64,000 nucleotides of DNA from Pseudomonas parakoreensis (GCF_021602155.1 NZ_BQHY01000004.1:124001-188000), one strand, 5' to 3'. Shown: positions 36,638 through 47,608, numbered from the stretch's first letter. The notes: generated by a model from the letters alone, not told the origin. Numbers and translations are program-made.

Positions 36638-36895
36638 CTAAGCCATATCCGGATCCCGAGCAGCCCGCAAAGAATTACTCTCCAACTCATACCGCAACTC
36701 ATCAATCAACGCCGCCACAGCCTCCGGCGTACGCAACGCATCAAGCTTCAACCCGCTGATCACCAGATCCACCTGTCCCGACTCACGGTGATACAACTTC
36801 ACCGTCAGCGAATGATCCCCATCCACTGAACACTCGCACGCCAAGGGCGAGAAACTCTGCTCAAGGCTGGCGCGCAACTGCGCAAGATTCATCAT
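36638..36895 (-). CDS. DUF1652-domain protein
   Basis: An 85-residue protein matching the small DUF1652 family of Pseudomonas: LAQLRASLEQSFSPLACECS, then SLTVKLYHRESGQVDLVISG and LIDELRYELES. The start at 36895 has AAGGA about 10 bases upstream. A second ATG follows at once. The fold is unknown to me and no role is established. It stands alone between the repeat region and the PAS-LuxR gene. Confidence 0.82.
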   Translation of the reverse strand: MMNLAQLRASLEQSFSPLACECSVDGDHSLTVKLYHRESGQVDLVISGLKLDALRTPEAVAALIDELRYELESNSLRAARDPDMA

Positions 36896-37029
36896 GGAGC
36901 TTGTTCCTTTAGCTGTTTCGAAGGGAGACGATCCCAAGCCAACAGGCTCGTATCGCACCCCACCAGACTAAGAACTGCCCCACCGCGCCAGAACCTGCAT
37001 TTGCACCTCATCGATTAGTGCATTTGCAC

Positions 37030-38526
37030 CTACCGCTGCCCCTTGGCGCCGCGTTCGCCGGAAAATAGCCCGCGCTCCCGCGCCCAGACAATCGCCTCGC
37101 TGCGACTGTGTACATCGAGCTTGGAATACACCGTCGCTACATGATTGCGCACGGTATTGGGTGCCAGCTTCAACCGGGCGGCGATCTCCTTGTCGGCCAA
37201 CCCCTCGCAGATCAGCCCCAGCACGTCGCGCTCACGCGCCGTCAGATCAGTGAACGACACGCTCGGCAGTTGCGGCGAGTTGACCTTCTTCACATTCGCC
37301 AGTTTTTCGATCAGCGTCCGGCTGAACCACGAAGCATCCTTCATCACCTCTTCGATCGCCGCCACCAGTTCCAGCTCGGTGCGCTTGCGTTCGGTGATGT
37401 CCATCAGCACCAGCAGATAGCACGGCGTGTCCTGAATGTTCACGGTGTCAGCCGACACCGCGCACTCCAGCAGCTCTGCATCCTTCCTGCGCACGCGGAC
37501 GTCGACCCGATCAATCCGACCGCTTTTGGCCAGGGCGTTCAGCAGCCGGGCCCGCGCACCGTCGTCGTCGATGAAATGCAGCTGGGTCACGGTTTTGCCC
37601 ACCACCTCGTCGCTGTCGTAGGCGAGGGTGTCGAGGAACGCCTGATTGACATCGATCACCTGCTGCTCGTCAGCACTGCAGATCAGAATCGGCACCGGGG
37701 TCAGGCGAAACGCCTTGGCGAAGCGTTCCTCACTCTGACGCAGCGCCACTTCCGCCTTGTGCCGCAGCTCCATGTCGACGAAGGAAAACAGCATGCAATC
37801 CTCATCATTGAGCACCAACGGTTGCCCGGCGACGATCACTTGCTTGCTGCCGCCATCGGGCAGACGCAGTTGAGCCTGCATCTGTGGAATGGTCGCCACA
37901 TCGCGCAGACGCTGGATCGCCAGATCCTTTTTCTCAGCCTGATCGAAGACATCGATTTCATAGGCCGAAGTACCGATTACCTGATCGCGGGTGTAACCGG
38001 TCATCTCCAGAAACCCCGGATTAACCTTGATGTAACGCAAGTCGCTGAGGCGGCAGATCACCGCCGGCGCCGGGTTGGCATTGAAGGTCTTTTCGAAACG
38101 CTGCTCGGCATTGGCCCAATCGGTGACATCGCTCATGATCAGCACCAGCGACTCCGGCTGCCCTTCGCGGTCGGTCAGTACCATGCTGCGCACACTGTGC
38201 ACCCAGACGCGTTCCGGGTCATCCATGGCAGACATTTCGACCAACAGGTCGCTGAATACCTCACAGCGTGCGACGCGGCTGATCGGATAGTTCTCGGGTG
38301 GCAACAGGTGGTTGTTGCGATAACGCAGCGTGAAACGCTTGGCATACTCATCGGCATTAGTGCCCAGCTCGCCGATCCGGCTGACACCGTGCATGGCCAG
38401 TGCTGCCTCGTTGGCCCAGAGGATGCTCTGATCGAGTTCCAGCAGAATCACCCCGTCGGACAGCCCGGCGATGATCTGCTGCAACTGGCGACGATTGGTT
38501 TCAGTGGTCAGGACTTCCTGGCTCAT
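37030..38526 (-). CDS. PAS-domain LuxR-type transcriptional regulator
   Basis: A 498-residue cytoplasmic protein. Three PAS domains are at about residues 14-130, 145-265 and 275-395 (for example YIKVNPGFLEMTGYTRDQV and VIDVNQAFLDTLAYDSDEVV). A GerE/LuxR helix-turn-helix is at about 425-490 (LTARERDVLGLICEGLADKE). It has no kinase or receiver domain, so it would link ligand or redox sensing directly to transcription. GGAGATCC lies just before the ATG. It is divergent from a 69-residue protein. Confidence 0.88.
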   Translation of the reverse strand: MSQEVLTTETNRRQLQQIIAGLSDGVILLELDQSILWANEAALAMHGVSRIGELGTNADEYAKRFTLRYRNNHLLPPENYPISRVARCEVFSDLLVEMSAMDDPERVWVHSVRSMVLTDREGQPESLVLIMSDVTDWANAEQRFEKTFNANPAPAVICRLSDLRYIKVNPGFLEMTGYTRDQVIGTSAYEIDVFDQAEKKDLAIQRLRDVATIPQMQAQLRLPDGGSKQVIVAGQPLVLNDEDCMLFSFVDMELRHKAEVALRQSEERFAKAFRLTPVPILICSADEQQVIDVNQAFLDTLAYDSDEVVGKTVTQLHFIDDDGARARLLNALAKSGRIDRVDVRVRRKDAELLECAVSADTVNIQDTPCYLLVLMDITERKRTELELVAAIEEVMKDASWFSRTLIEKLANVKKVNSPQLPSVSFTDLTARERDVLGLICEGLADKEIAARLKLAPNTVRNHVATVYSKLDVHSRSEAIVWARERGLFSGERGAKGQR

Positions 38527-38706
38527 TGGATCTCCACAGGGAATGCGCGTGTGAAGATTACGACCGCAGGCGTTCGTGATCGTGCCGAGCACTTCAACAA
38601 CACCATTGCACAGGATTCGCGACTTAAGGGATTGTCGACTAACGTTAATCCCTCATCGGATTGAGCCCCTGCCAGCTACACCGGGCTCTTGATCAAGGAG
38701 AGACTG

Positions 38707-38916
38707 ATGACGTCGCGTCGCAACATCGAACAGACTTATCGCACCTGGTCCAGCCCGATTCTGCTGGAGCTGAAAAAGCGCGAACACCAGATGGCGCCGG
38801 TCGAGCGTCAGGCACTGGAGAATGTGTTGGTCGAACGACGGTTGCTGGATGTGGGCAACCCCAACGGCTCCGATAGACGTCAGGGCACTGCCGGCAAAAA
38901 TGACCGGCCCGGCTGA
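38707..38916 (+). CDS. Small hypothetical protein, 69 aa
   Basis: A basic, helical, soluble protein (TSRRNIEQTYRTWSSPILLE, then LKKREHQMAPVERQALENVL). AGGAGAG lies about six bases before the ATG, a strong site. An earlier TTG at 38689 is unlikely. It is divergent from the PAS-LuxR regulator with 180 bases between, so it may be a target. I do not recognise a family. Confidence 0.65.
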   Translation: MTSRRNIEQTYRTWSSPILLELKKREHQMAPVERQALENVLVERRLLDVGNPNGSDRRQGTAGKNDRPG

Positions 38917-38942
38917 TCACTTTACTCAACTGAACAAAAACC

Positions 38943-39031
38943 TGTGGGAGCTGGCTTGCCAGCGATGACGGACTTTCAGTTGATCCAGTGTCGACTGGTC
39001 CACCGTTATCGCTGGCAAGCCAGCTCCCACA
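38943..39031. repeat. REP pair, family A
   Basis: Standard inverted arms GTGGGAGCTGGCTTGCCAGC and complement between convergent genes. Confidence 0.9.
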
Positions 39032-39046
39032 GGTCATGCCGCATTT

Positions 39047-40330
39047 TCAGGCGGCGCGCTGCCCCGCCGCTACCATCGCCGATGCCGCCAACATCGCCCG
39101 CAACAACACCGCGCACCCGGCCGCCAGATCATCCGGCGCGGCATTCTCGATTTCGTTGTGGCTGATGCCGCCTTCGCACGGCACGAAGATCATCCCGGCC
39201 GGGCCGAGTTCGGCGAGGAAAATCGCGTCGTGGCCGGCGCCGCTGACGATGTCCATGTGTGACAAGCCCAGGCCTTTCGCCGCGCTGCGCACGGCTTCGA
39301 CGCAGCCCTTTTCGAAGTACAGCGGCGGGAAGTCGGCGGTCGGGGTCAGTTCATAGGTCAGGCCGTGTTCTTCGCAGGTGGCGTCGATGACCTGCTTCAC
39401 TTCGGCAATCATCGAATCGAGGCGCTCTGGCTGCAGATGGCGGAAGTCGAGGGTCATGCGCACTTCGCCGGGGATGACGTTGCGCGAACCGGGGTAGGCT
39501 TGCAGGCAACCGACGGTGCCGCAGGCGTGGGGTTGGTGGCCGAGGGCGGCGCGGTTGACTGCACCGACAATCACCGAGGCGCCGACCAGGGCGTCCTTGC
39601 GCAGGTGCATCGGCGTTGGCCCGGCGTGCGCTTCGACGCCGCGCAGTTTCAGATCAAACCACTTCTGCCCGAGGGCGCCGAGTACCACGCCGATGGTTTT
39701 CTGCTCATCTTCGAGGATGGGGCCTTGCTCGATGTGTGCTTCAAAATAGGCGCCAACCTTGTGCCCGCTGACTTTGCGTGACCCGGCGTAACCAATGGCG
39801 TTGAGCGCTTCGCCGACGGTGACGCCGTCGGCATCGACCTTGGCCAGGGTTTCTTCGAGGGTGAATTTTTCGGCGAACACGCCGGAACCCATCATGCACG
39901 GCGCAAAGCGCGAGCCTTCTTCGTTGGTCCAGACCACCACTTCCAGCGGTGCTTCGGTTTCTACGCCGAGGTCATTGAGGGTGCGCAGCACTTCGACCCC
40001 GGCGAGCACGCCGAAGCAGCCGTCGAACTTGCCGCCGGTGGGCTGGGTGTCGATGTGGCTGCCGGTCATCACCGGCGGCAGGTTCGGGTTACGCCCCGGA
40101 CGACGAGCGAAGATATTGCCGACTTCATCCACCGTGACGCTGCATCCGGCGTCCTTGCACCACTGCACGAACAGGTCACGGGCCTGGCGATCAAGGTCAG
40201 TCAGGGCCAGGCGACAGACCCCGCCCTTGACTGTGGCGCCGAGCTTGGCCAGTTCCATGAGCGAGGCCCAGAGGCGGTCGCGGTTGATGTGCTGATGGGT
40301 GGATTGCAGAACGTCTACGGCTGCGTTCAT
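39047..40330 (-). CDS. Zn-dependent hydrolase, N-carbamoyl-beta-alanine amidohydrolase type
   Basis: A 427-residue M20-family amidohydrolase (hydantoinase/carbamoylase group). Metal ligands are visible in GSHIDTQPTGGKFDG, the acid pair in WTNEEGSRFAP, and AHIEQGP and GAGHDA downstream. In a reductive pyrimidine pathway it would split N-carbamoyl-beta-alanine into beta-alanine, CO2 and ammonia. It follows the NCS1 transporter on the same strand, with a REP pair in the 154-base gap. The ATG at 40330 follows an AAGAAACTGCCTGAGGAG-type ribosome site. Confidence 0.88.
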   Translation of the reverse strand: MNAAVDVLQSTHQHINRDRLWASLMELAKLGATVKGGVCRLALTDLDRQARDLFVQWCKDAGCSVTVDEVGNIFARRPGRNPNLPPVMTGSHIDTQPTGGKFDGCFGVLAGVEVLRTLNDLGVETEAPLEVVVWTNEEGSRFAPCMMGSGVFAEKFTLEETLAKVDADGVTVGEALNAIGYAGSRKVSGHKVGAYFEAHIEQGPILEDEQKTIGVVLGALGQKWFDLKLRGVEAHAGPTPMHLRKDALVGASVIVGAVNRAALGHQPHACGTVGCLQAYPGSRNVIPGEVRMTLDFRHLQPERLDSMIAEVKQVIDATCEEHGLTYELTPTADFPPLYFEKGCVEAVRSAAKGLGLSHMDIVSGAGHDAIFLAELGPAGMIFVPCEGGISHNEIENAAPDDLAAGCAVLLRAMLAASAMVAAGQRAA

Positions 40331-40384
40331 GTTGATCTCCTCAGGCAGTTTCTTAGGGTATTTCTTTGGTGTTTTCCAGGCCGC

Positions 40385-40473
40385 CATCGCTGGCAAGCCA
40401 GCTCCCACAGGTTTTGAGTGAACTCATGGTTTGTGTACGACTTGATCTTTGTGGGAGCTGGCTTGCCAGCGAT
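40385..40473. repeat. REP pair, family A, inside an operon gap
   Basis: ATCGCTGGCAAGCCAGCTCC and its complement lie between the transporter stop and the hydrolase start. Confidence 0.9.
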
Positions 40474-40484
40474 GAGGCCCTCCC

Positions 40485-41969
40485 TCACACCGGTGATTTC
40501 ACGACCGAAGGCTGCGCCCGCATCACGCACAACCCGTAATAAATCACCCCGCCCAGCGCCGAACCGGTAAACCAGCCATAACTGTAAAACCAGCTGAATG
40601 CATCGCTACCCAGCGACAGCAGGGTCAGCACCACCGGCACGCCAAACGCAGTAAACCCGGCCCAGTTCCACGCCGGATACACGTCGTCCCGGTACAACCC
40701 GGCCAGGTCCAGTTGCTGCTTCTTGATCAGGAAATAGTCCACCACCATGATCCCGGCGATTGGTCCGAGCAGGCTCGAATAGCCGAGCAGCCAGTTGGAA
40801 TACACGGTTTCCAGGCTGACATCGGAAACGATCAGACCGAGCTTTTTCAGCAGCTCGTGGGCCATCAACGCCAGCCCGACGAAGCCGGTGAGCAACACCG
40901 CTTTGGTACGGTTGATCACCTTGGGCGCGATGTTCTGGAAGTCGTTGGTTGGCGAAACAATGTTCGCCGCCGTATTGGTCGACAGCGTGGCGATGATGAT
41001 CAGCGCCATGGCCACCGCTACCCACAGCGGGCTCTGGATATGGCCGATCAGGCTGACCGGATCCGATACCGTGACACCGACCAGCTTCACCGACGCGGCG
41101 GTCATCACCACCCCCAGCGAAGCGAACAGGAACATGGTCAGCGGCAGGCCGAAAATCTGCCCGAGGATCTGGTCTTTCTGGCTTTTGGCGTAACGGCTGA
41201 AGTCGGGAATGTTCAGCGACAACGTGGCCCAGAAGCCGACCATCGCCGTCAGCCCCGCAGCGAAGTAACTGACCACGCTCGCGCCTTCCGGGCGTTTCGG
41301 TGGAATCGCCAGCAGCTCGCTCATCGACACATTGGGCATGGCCCACACCAGCAGGCCGATGCCGACCGCCACCAGCAACGGCGCGGACAGGGTTTCCAGC
41401 CATTTGATCGACTCGGCGCCACGGATCACCACCCACAGGTTCAGCGACCAGAAAATCATGAAGCCGATCACCTCCCCCGTGCCGCCGAGGGATTTCCAGC
41501 CCTCGAATACCGAGCCGAGAAACAGGTGAATCGCCAGCCCGCCAAACATCGTTTGGATCCCGAACCAGCCGCACGCCACCAGCGCACGAATCAGGCACGG
41601 CACGTTGGAGCCGAGAATGCCGAACGACGAACGCAGTAACACCGGAAAGGGAATGCCGTATTTGGTGCCGGGAAAGGCGTTGAGCGTGAGTGGAATCAGG
41701 ACGATCACGTTGGCGAACAGAATCGCCAGCAGCGCTTCACCAACGGTCAGGCCAAAGTAAGCGGTGAGCACACCGCCGAGGGTGTAGGTCGGCACGCAGA
41801 TCGACATGCCGACCCACAGCGCGGTGATGTGCCATTTGTTCCAGGTCCGCTCGCGCACCTTGGTCGGTGCCATATCGTGGTTGTAACGGGGACTGTCGAG
41901 GACGTCGCTGCCGGCTTCGAGTTCGAACAAGCCGTCGCGCTCGGTCACTTGCGATCTGTTCTGTTGCAT
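40485..41969 (-). CDS. NCS1-family nucleobase:cation symporter
   Basis: A 494-residue transporter with about 12 hydrophobic segments. NCS1 features include the N-terminal NKWHITALWVGMSICVPTYT and the middle stretch LSLNIPDFSRYAKSQKDQ. Context makes uracil, thymine or a dihydropyrimidine the likely cargo. The start was placed at ATG 41969 with GGAG upstream. The 43 extra residues of the longer frame are polar and not family-like. It heads the left arm of the divergent pyrimidine locus. Confidence 0.9.
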   Translation of the reverse strand: MQQNRSQVTERDGLFELEAGSDVLDSPRYNHDMAPTKVRERTWNKWHITALWVGMSICVPTYTLGGVLTAYFGLTVGEALLAILFANVIVLIPLTLNAFPGTKYGIPFPVLLRSSFGILGSNVPCLIRALVACGWFGIQTMFGGLAIHLFLGSVFEGWKSLGGTGEVIGFMIFWSLNLWVVIRGAESIKWLETLSAPLLVAVGIGLLVWAMPNVSMSELLAIPPKRPEGASVVSYFAAGLTAMVGFWATLSLNIPDFSRYAKSQKDQILGQIFGLPLTMFLFASLGVVMTAASVKLVGVTVSDPVSLIGHIQSPLWVAVAMALIIIATLSTNTAANIVSPTNDFQNIAPKVINRTKAVLLTGFVGLALMAHELLKKLGLIVSDVSLETVYSNWLLGYSSLLGPIAGIMVVDYFLIKKQQLDLAGLYRDDVYPAWNWAGFTAFGVPVVLTLLSLGSDAFSWFYSYGWFTGSALGGVIYYGLCVMRAQPSVVKSPV

Positions 41970-42369
41970 GGCCGCTCCACTGTTCTTCTGATTATTTTTT
42001 TGCTCATCAGGCGGCTGCACACCAGGGTGCGAGCCGGACGATGGCCGGAGGAACTGACAACTTTCTTGCACCGGCCATGGTGTCAGCGGCGGCATCAATA
42101 AACGTGCCGGGTACTCCGTCCGACGCTCAGGCGGTACTACAAACGCATTGCAACTTTCTGATAATTCACGCTTTTAATTATTCACCGGAGGAGTCCGCGA
42201 AAACCTGTCTGCACGCTCAGGCTAAACGTTTGCCAAGTTGTCCGAACTGTCAGGACTCAATCTGGTGCACTGCACTTTTTTTCATTACAGGCGATTAACC
42301 GCAGCTCAACTTCAAGCAGCTGATTTCACATAGGAAATCTTGCTCATATTTCCATCCTGTCAAGTGCGT

Positions 42370-42397
42370 CAAAATGGTGAACAGCCTCACCATTTTG
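42370..42397. promoter_or_regulatory. Candidate operator 1, perfect inverted repeat
   Basis: CAAAATGGTGA and TCACCATTTTG are separated by ACAGCC: eleven-base arms with no mismatch. It is centred about 210 bases before the dihydropyrimidinase start. Confidence 0.65.
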
Positions 42398-42495
42398 GTG
42401 ATTTATGTTTTTTATCGTTATTTTTCAATGATTTAAAACAGCAATAAGCTTATAAAAAATAATCTTGATCAATTGCAGAACTGCGGCTAGCTTCT

Positions 42496-42519
42496 ATTCC
42501 TGACAGCGCTGACAGGAAT
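42496..42519. promoter_or_regulatory. Candidate operator 2 at the right-arm promoter
   Basis: ATTCCTG and CAGGAAT flank the palindrome CAGCGCTG: a 24-base site with one mismatched pair. It overlaps the expected transcription start, the position of a repressor site. The TetR/RutR-like protein at 46976 is the obvious candidate. Confidence 0.65.
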
Positions 42520-42554
42520 ACGCCGATCAGCGCTGTACATCAATAAAACATTGA

Positions 42555-44033
<1,479 letters not shown>

Positions 44034-44049
44034 AATCCAGGCCTTCGGC

Positions 44050-44117
44050 CTTCGCGAGCAAGCTCGCTCCCACAGGGTGTACACATTCCAAATGTGGGAG
44101 CGAGCTTGCTCGCGAAG
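44050..44117. repeat. REP pair, family A variant, inside an operon gap
   Basis: TTCGCGAGCAAGCTCGCTCC and GGAGCGAGCTTGCTCGCGAA flank a 28-base middle, between dihydropyrimidinase and preT. Confidence 0.9.
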
Positions 44118-44191
44118 AGGCCCGTCCAGACAACACAAAAACCACTGCCCGACAGAGGCAGAGAACCTCAATAACCGTGAGGCAAAAAACC

Positions 44192-45559
44192 GTGATCGAG
44201 ACCCTGAACCATCTCCCGCACCCGCACGAAAGTGCGGCCGCCCTCGCCGGCCATTTCACTGATCTGGCGCCTCCGCTCAATGCCCGGCAGGCACACCTGG
44301 AAGCGTCGCGCTGCCTGTATTGCTATGACGCGCCTTGCGTCAACGCGTGCCCGAGCGAGATCGATATTCCGTCGTTCATCCGCAACATCCATCAGGACAA
44401 CGTGCCCGGTGCGGCGCAGAAAATCCTTTCGGCGAACATCCTCGGCGGCAGTTGCGCCCGGGTCTGCCCGACGGAAATCCTCTGTCAGCAAGCCTGCGTG
44501 CGCAACAACGCTCAGGAATGTGCGCCGGTGCTGATCGGCCTGCTGCAGCGCTATGCCGTGGACAACGCGAATTTCACCGAGCACCCGTTCCAGCGTGCGG
44601 CGAGCACCGGCAAGCGCATCGCCGTGGTCGGCGCCGGGCCAGCGGGTTTGTCCTGTGCCCACCGCAGTGCCATGCACGGCCACGACGTGGTGATTTTCGA
44701 AGCACGGGAAAAGGCAGGCGGCCTCAATGAATACGGGATCGCCAAGTACAAACTGGTCGACGACTACGCGCAGAAGGAGCTGGATTTCCTCCTGCAGATC
44801 GGCGGTATCGAAATCCGTCACGGACAGAAACTCGGCGAGAACCTGACCCTCAGCGAGCTGCATCAGCAGTTCGACGCGGTGTTCCTCGGCCTCGGCCTGA
44901 ATGCCAGCAAACAGCTCGGCCTGGCCCACGAAGACGCGCCCGGCCTGCTCGCCGCCACTGACTACATCCGCGAACTGCGCCAGGCCGACGACCTGACGCA
45001 ACTGCCACTGGCCGAACGCTGCATCGTCCTCGGCGCCGGCAACACCGCCATCGACATGGCCGTGCAAATGGCCCGCCTCGGAGCGCGTGACGTGAATCTG
45101 GTGTATCGCCGGGGTGCGTCGGACATGGGCGCGACCGGTCATGAACAGGACATTGCCAAGGCCAATCAGGTACGCCTGCTGACATGGGCGCAACCGGAAG
45201 AAGTGCTGCTCGATGCGCAAGGCAAGGTGCGCGGCATGCGTTTTGCCCGAACCGATCTGGTCGACGGTCGTCTGCAAACCACGGGCGAAACTTTCGAACT
45301 GGCCGCCGACGCGATCTTCAAAGCCATCGGCCAGGCCTTCGACAGCAGCGCCCTCACCGACCCGCTGGCCCGTGAGCTCAAGCGTCAGGGCGAACGGATT
45401 CAGGTCGACGACAACCTGCGCACCAGCATCCCCGGCGTGTATGCCGGCGGCGACTGCATCAGTCTCGATCAAGACCTCACCGTGCAAGCCGTACAGCACG
45501 GCAAACGCGCCGCCGAGGCGATCAACGCGCAACTGATGCTCAACGTGGAGGCTGCGTAA
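44192..45559 (+). CDS. preT: NAD-dependent dihydropyrimidine dehydrogenase, flavoprotein subunit
   Basis: A 455-residue subunit related to glutamate synthase small subunits. The N-terminal iron-sulfur cysteines are CLYCYDAPCVNACP and GGSCARVCPTEILCQQACV. FAD is bound by VVGAGPAGLSCAHR and NAD by VLGAGNTAIDMAVQ. The C-terminal FAD motif is GVYAGGD. It transfers electrons from NADH to PreA. Start GTG 44192 has GAGG upstream, and GTG 44177 is an alternative. The preA ATG follows its stop directly. Confidence 0.93.
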   Translation: MIETLNHLPHPHESAAALAGHFTDLAPPLNARQAHLEASRCLYCYDAPCVNACPSEIDIPSFIRNIHQDNVPGAAQKILSANILGGSCARVCPTEILCQQACVRNNAQECAPVLIGLLQRYAVDNANFTEHPFQRAASTGKRIAVVGAGPAGLSCAHRSAMHGHDVVIFEAREKAGGLNEYGIAKYKLVDDYAQKELDFLLQIGGIEIRHGQKLGENLTLSELHQQFDAVFLGLGLNASKQLGLAHEDAPGLLAATDYIRELRQADDLTQLPLAERCIVLGAGNTAIDMAVQMARLGARDVNLVYRRGASDMGATGHEQDIAKANQVRLLTWAQPEEVLLDAQGKVRGMRFARTDLVDGRLQTTGETFELAADAIFKAIGQAFDSSALTDPLARELKRQGERIQVDDNLRTSIPGVYAGGDCISLDQDLTVQAVQHGKRAAEAINAQLMLNVEAA

Positions 45560-46834
45560 ATGGCCGATCTCTCGATTGTCTTCGCCGGTATCAAAGCCCC
45601 CAACCCGTTCTGGCTGGCCTCCGCGCCACCGACCGACAAGGCCTACAACGTGGTCCGCGCCTTCGAGGCCGGCTGGGGCGGTGTGGTCTGGAAAACCCTG
45701 GGTGAAGACCCGGCGGCGGTCAACGTCTCGTCGCGCTACTCGGCGCACTACGGCAACAACCGCGAGGTGCTGGGGATCAACAACATCGAACTGATCACCG
45801 ACCGCTCGCTGGAAATCAACCTGCGTGAAATCACCCAGGTGAAGAAGGACTGGCCGGATCGTGCGCTGATCGTCTCGCTGATGGTGCCGTGCGTGGAGGA
45901 GTCGTGGAAACACATCCTGCCACTGGTGGAGGCCACCGGCGCTGACGGCATCGAGCTGAATTTCGGTTGCCCGCACGGCATGCCCGAACGCGGCATGGGC
46001 GCGGCGGTGGGTCAGGTGCCGGAATACGTCGAGCAGGTCACTCGCTGGTGCAAGACCTATTGCTCGTTGCCGGTGATCGTCAAGCTGACGCCGAACATCA
46101 CCGACATCCGCGTCGCCGCCCGCGCGGCCCATCGCGGTGGCGCCGATGCGGTGTCGCTGATCAACACCATCAACTCGATCACCAGCGTCGACCTGGAACA
46201 CATGGTCGCCCTGCCCACCGTCGGCAGCAAAAGCACCCACGGCGGTTACTGCGGCTCGGCGGTCAAACCGATCGCGCTGAACATGGTCGCCGAGATCGCC
46301 CGTGATCCGCAGACTCAAGGCCTGCCGATCTGCGGCATTGGCGGCATCGGCAGCTGGCGTGACGCGGCGGAGTTCATGGCGCTGGGCAGCGGCGTGGTGC
46401 AGGTGTGCACGGCGGCGATGCTGCATGGCTTCCGGATTGTCGAGGAGATGAAGGACGGGCTGTCGCGCTGGATGGACAGCCAAGGCTACGCCAACATCGC
46501 CGAGTTTTCCGGGCGTGCGGTGGGCAATACCACTGACTGGAAGTACCTGGACATCAACTATCAGGTCATTGCCAGGATTGATCAGGACGCGTGCATCGGT
46601 TGCGGGCGTTGCCACATTGCTTGCGAGGACACGTCACACCAGGCGATCAGCAGCCTGAAGCAGGCCGACGGCACGCATAAATATGAAGTGATCGATGAGG
46701 AGTGTGTCGGCTGCAACCTGTGCCAGATCACCTGCCCGGTGGCGGACTGCATCGAGATGGTGCCGATGGAGACCGGCAAGCCGTTTCTGGACTGGAATCA
46801 TGATCCGCGCAATCCGTACCATGTCTCACCCTAG
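45560..46834 (+). CDS. preA: NAD-dependent dihydropyrimidine dehydrogenase subunit PreA
   Basis: A 424-residue subunit that reduces uracil or thymine. The FMN barrel has the catalytic cysteine in LNFGCPHGMPERGMG and the pyrimidine-binding INTINS region. The C-terminal ferredoxin domain has two 4Fe-4S motifs, CIGCGRCHIACED and CVGCNLCQITCPVADC. It matches the C-terminal half of the mammalian single-chain enzyme. It is the last gene of the right arm and convergent with the TetR gene. Confidence 0.95.
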   Translation: MADLSIVFAGIKAPNPFWLASAPPTDKAYNVVRAFEAGWGGVVWKTLGEDPAAVNVSSRYSAHYGNNREVLGINNIELITDRSLEINLREITQVKKDWPDRALIVSLMVPCVEESWKHILPLVEATGADGIELNFGCPHGMPERGMGAAVGQVPEYVEQVTRWCKTYCSLPVIVKLTPNITDIRVAARAAHRGGADAVSLINTINSITSVDLEHMVALPTVGSKSTHGGYCGSAVKPIALNMVAEIARDPQTQGLPICGIGGIGSWRDAAEFMALGSGVVQVCTAAMLHGFRIVEEMKDGLSRWMDSQGYANIAEFSGRAVGNTTDWKYLDINYQVIARIDQDACIGCGRCHIACEDTSHQAISSLKQADGTHKYEVIDEECVGCNLCQITCPVADCIEMVPMETGKPFLDWNHDPRNPYHVSP

Positions 46835-46857
46835 GCCAGGTAGCGTCTGAACAGACG

Positions 46858-46952
46858 CCTTCGCGAGCAAGCTCGCTCCCACAGGGTTCTCTGGTGTTCA
46901 TGACACTTGAGGACAACCCGAAAACCTGTGGGAGCGGGCTTGCCCGCGAAGG
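46858..46952. repeat. REP pair, family A variants
   Basis: TTCGCGAGCAAGCTCGCTCC on the left and TGTGGGAGCGGGCTTGCCCG on the right, between convergent genes. Confidence 0.87.
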
Positions 46953-46975
46953 GGTCGGCAGTCACAACACAAGGT

Positions 46976-47596
46976 TCAAGGTTCTAATCCGATCCCCCGC
47001 AAAATCACACTGGTCACCGTCTGCACCGCCCGCTCGAACTGCATGTCCGACAACGGCTGGTGCTCGTTCAGAATATTCACCTGATGATCGAAGTCGGCGT
47101 AGTGCTGGGTCGAGGCCCAGATCATGTACAGCAGGCTCGACGGCTCCACCGGCAGAATCCGCTGGTCCTCCACCCACTGGCGGATCTTCGCTTCCTTCAT
47201 CTTTGCCCAGTCGTACAGGCTGACGTCCAGCGCCTCGCCCAGGGTCGGCGCACCGTGGATAATCTCGTTGGCCCAGACTTTCGAACCATAAGGCCGGCTG
47301 CGCGAGTGGTTCATTTTGGCGCGGATGTAGCTGCTGAGCACCACCCGTGGATCGTCGAACATCTCAAAGCACAGCGCGTCCTGTTTCCACACCTCCAGCA
47401 GGTCGAACAGCACCGCGCTGTACAGTTCGCTCTTGGTGGAAAAGTAGTAATGCAGGTTGGAGCGCGGCAGTTGCACTTCGGCGGCGATATCGGCCATGGC
47501 GGTGCCGCCGAAGCCTTTTTCGGCGAAGACTTTTTCCGCCGCCAGCAGGATTTTCTCGACGTTACTGCGACGAATCTCGATCTTGTGATTGCCCAT
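46976..47596 (-). CDS. TetR-family regulator, RutR-like
   Basis: A 206-residue repressor-type protein. The N-terminal TetR helix-turn-helix is at about residues 12-58 (KILLAAEKVFAEKGFGG and EVQLPRSNLHYYFSTKSELY). The C-terminal ligand domain (MNHSRSRPYGSKVWANEIIHG) resembles RutR, which senses uracil or thymine. Position next to preA makes it the likely regulator of both arms of the pyrimidine locus. A perfect 13-base palindrome (ACAACG-A-CGTTGT, 47609-47621) sits just before its start and may be an autoregulatory site. Confidence 0.88.
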   Translation of the reverse strand: MGNHKIEIRRSNVEKILLAAEKVFAEKGFGGTAMADIAAEVQLPRSNLHYYFSTKSELYSAVLFDLLEVWKQDALCFEMFDDPRVVLSSYIRAKMNHSRSRPYGSKVWANEIIHGAPTLGEALDVSLYDWAKMKEAKIRQWVEDQRILPVEPSSLLYMIWASTQHYADFDHQVNILNEHQPLSDMQFERAVQTVTSVILRGIGLEP

Positions 47597-47608
47597 GAGG
47601 GCTCCCTG

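Noticed and set aside
36010-36829. Several short frames across the repeat region
   Set aside because: They translate REP units and the palindromic element and change with repeat copy number. No independent ribosome sites.
42218-42234. GG-N10-GC arrangement resembling a sigma-54 promoter (AGGCTAAACGTTTGCC)
   Set aside because: Poor match outside the GG/GC doublets, about 360 bases from the gene, and no activator gene nearby.
44168-46615. An 815-codon frame antisense to preT and preA
   Set aside because: A shadow of two well-supported genes in a GC-rich reading frame, with composition typical of antisense translation (His/Arg/Val/Ala rich).
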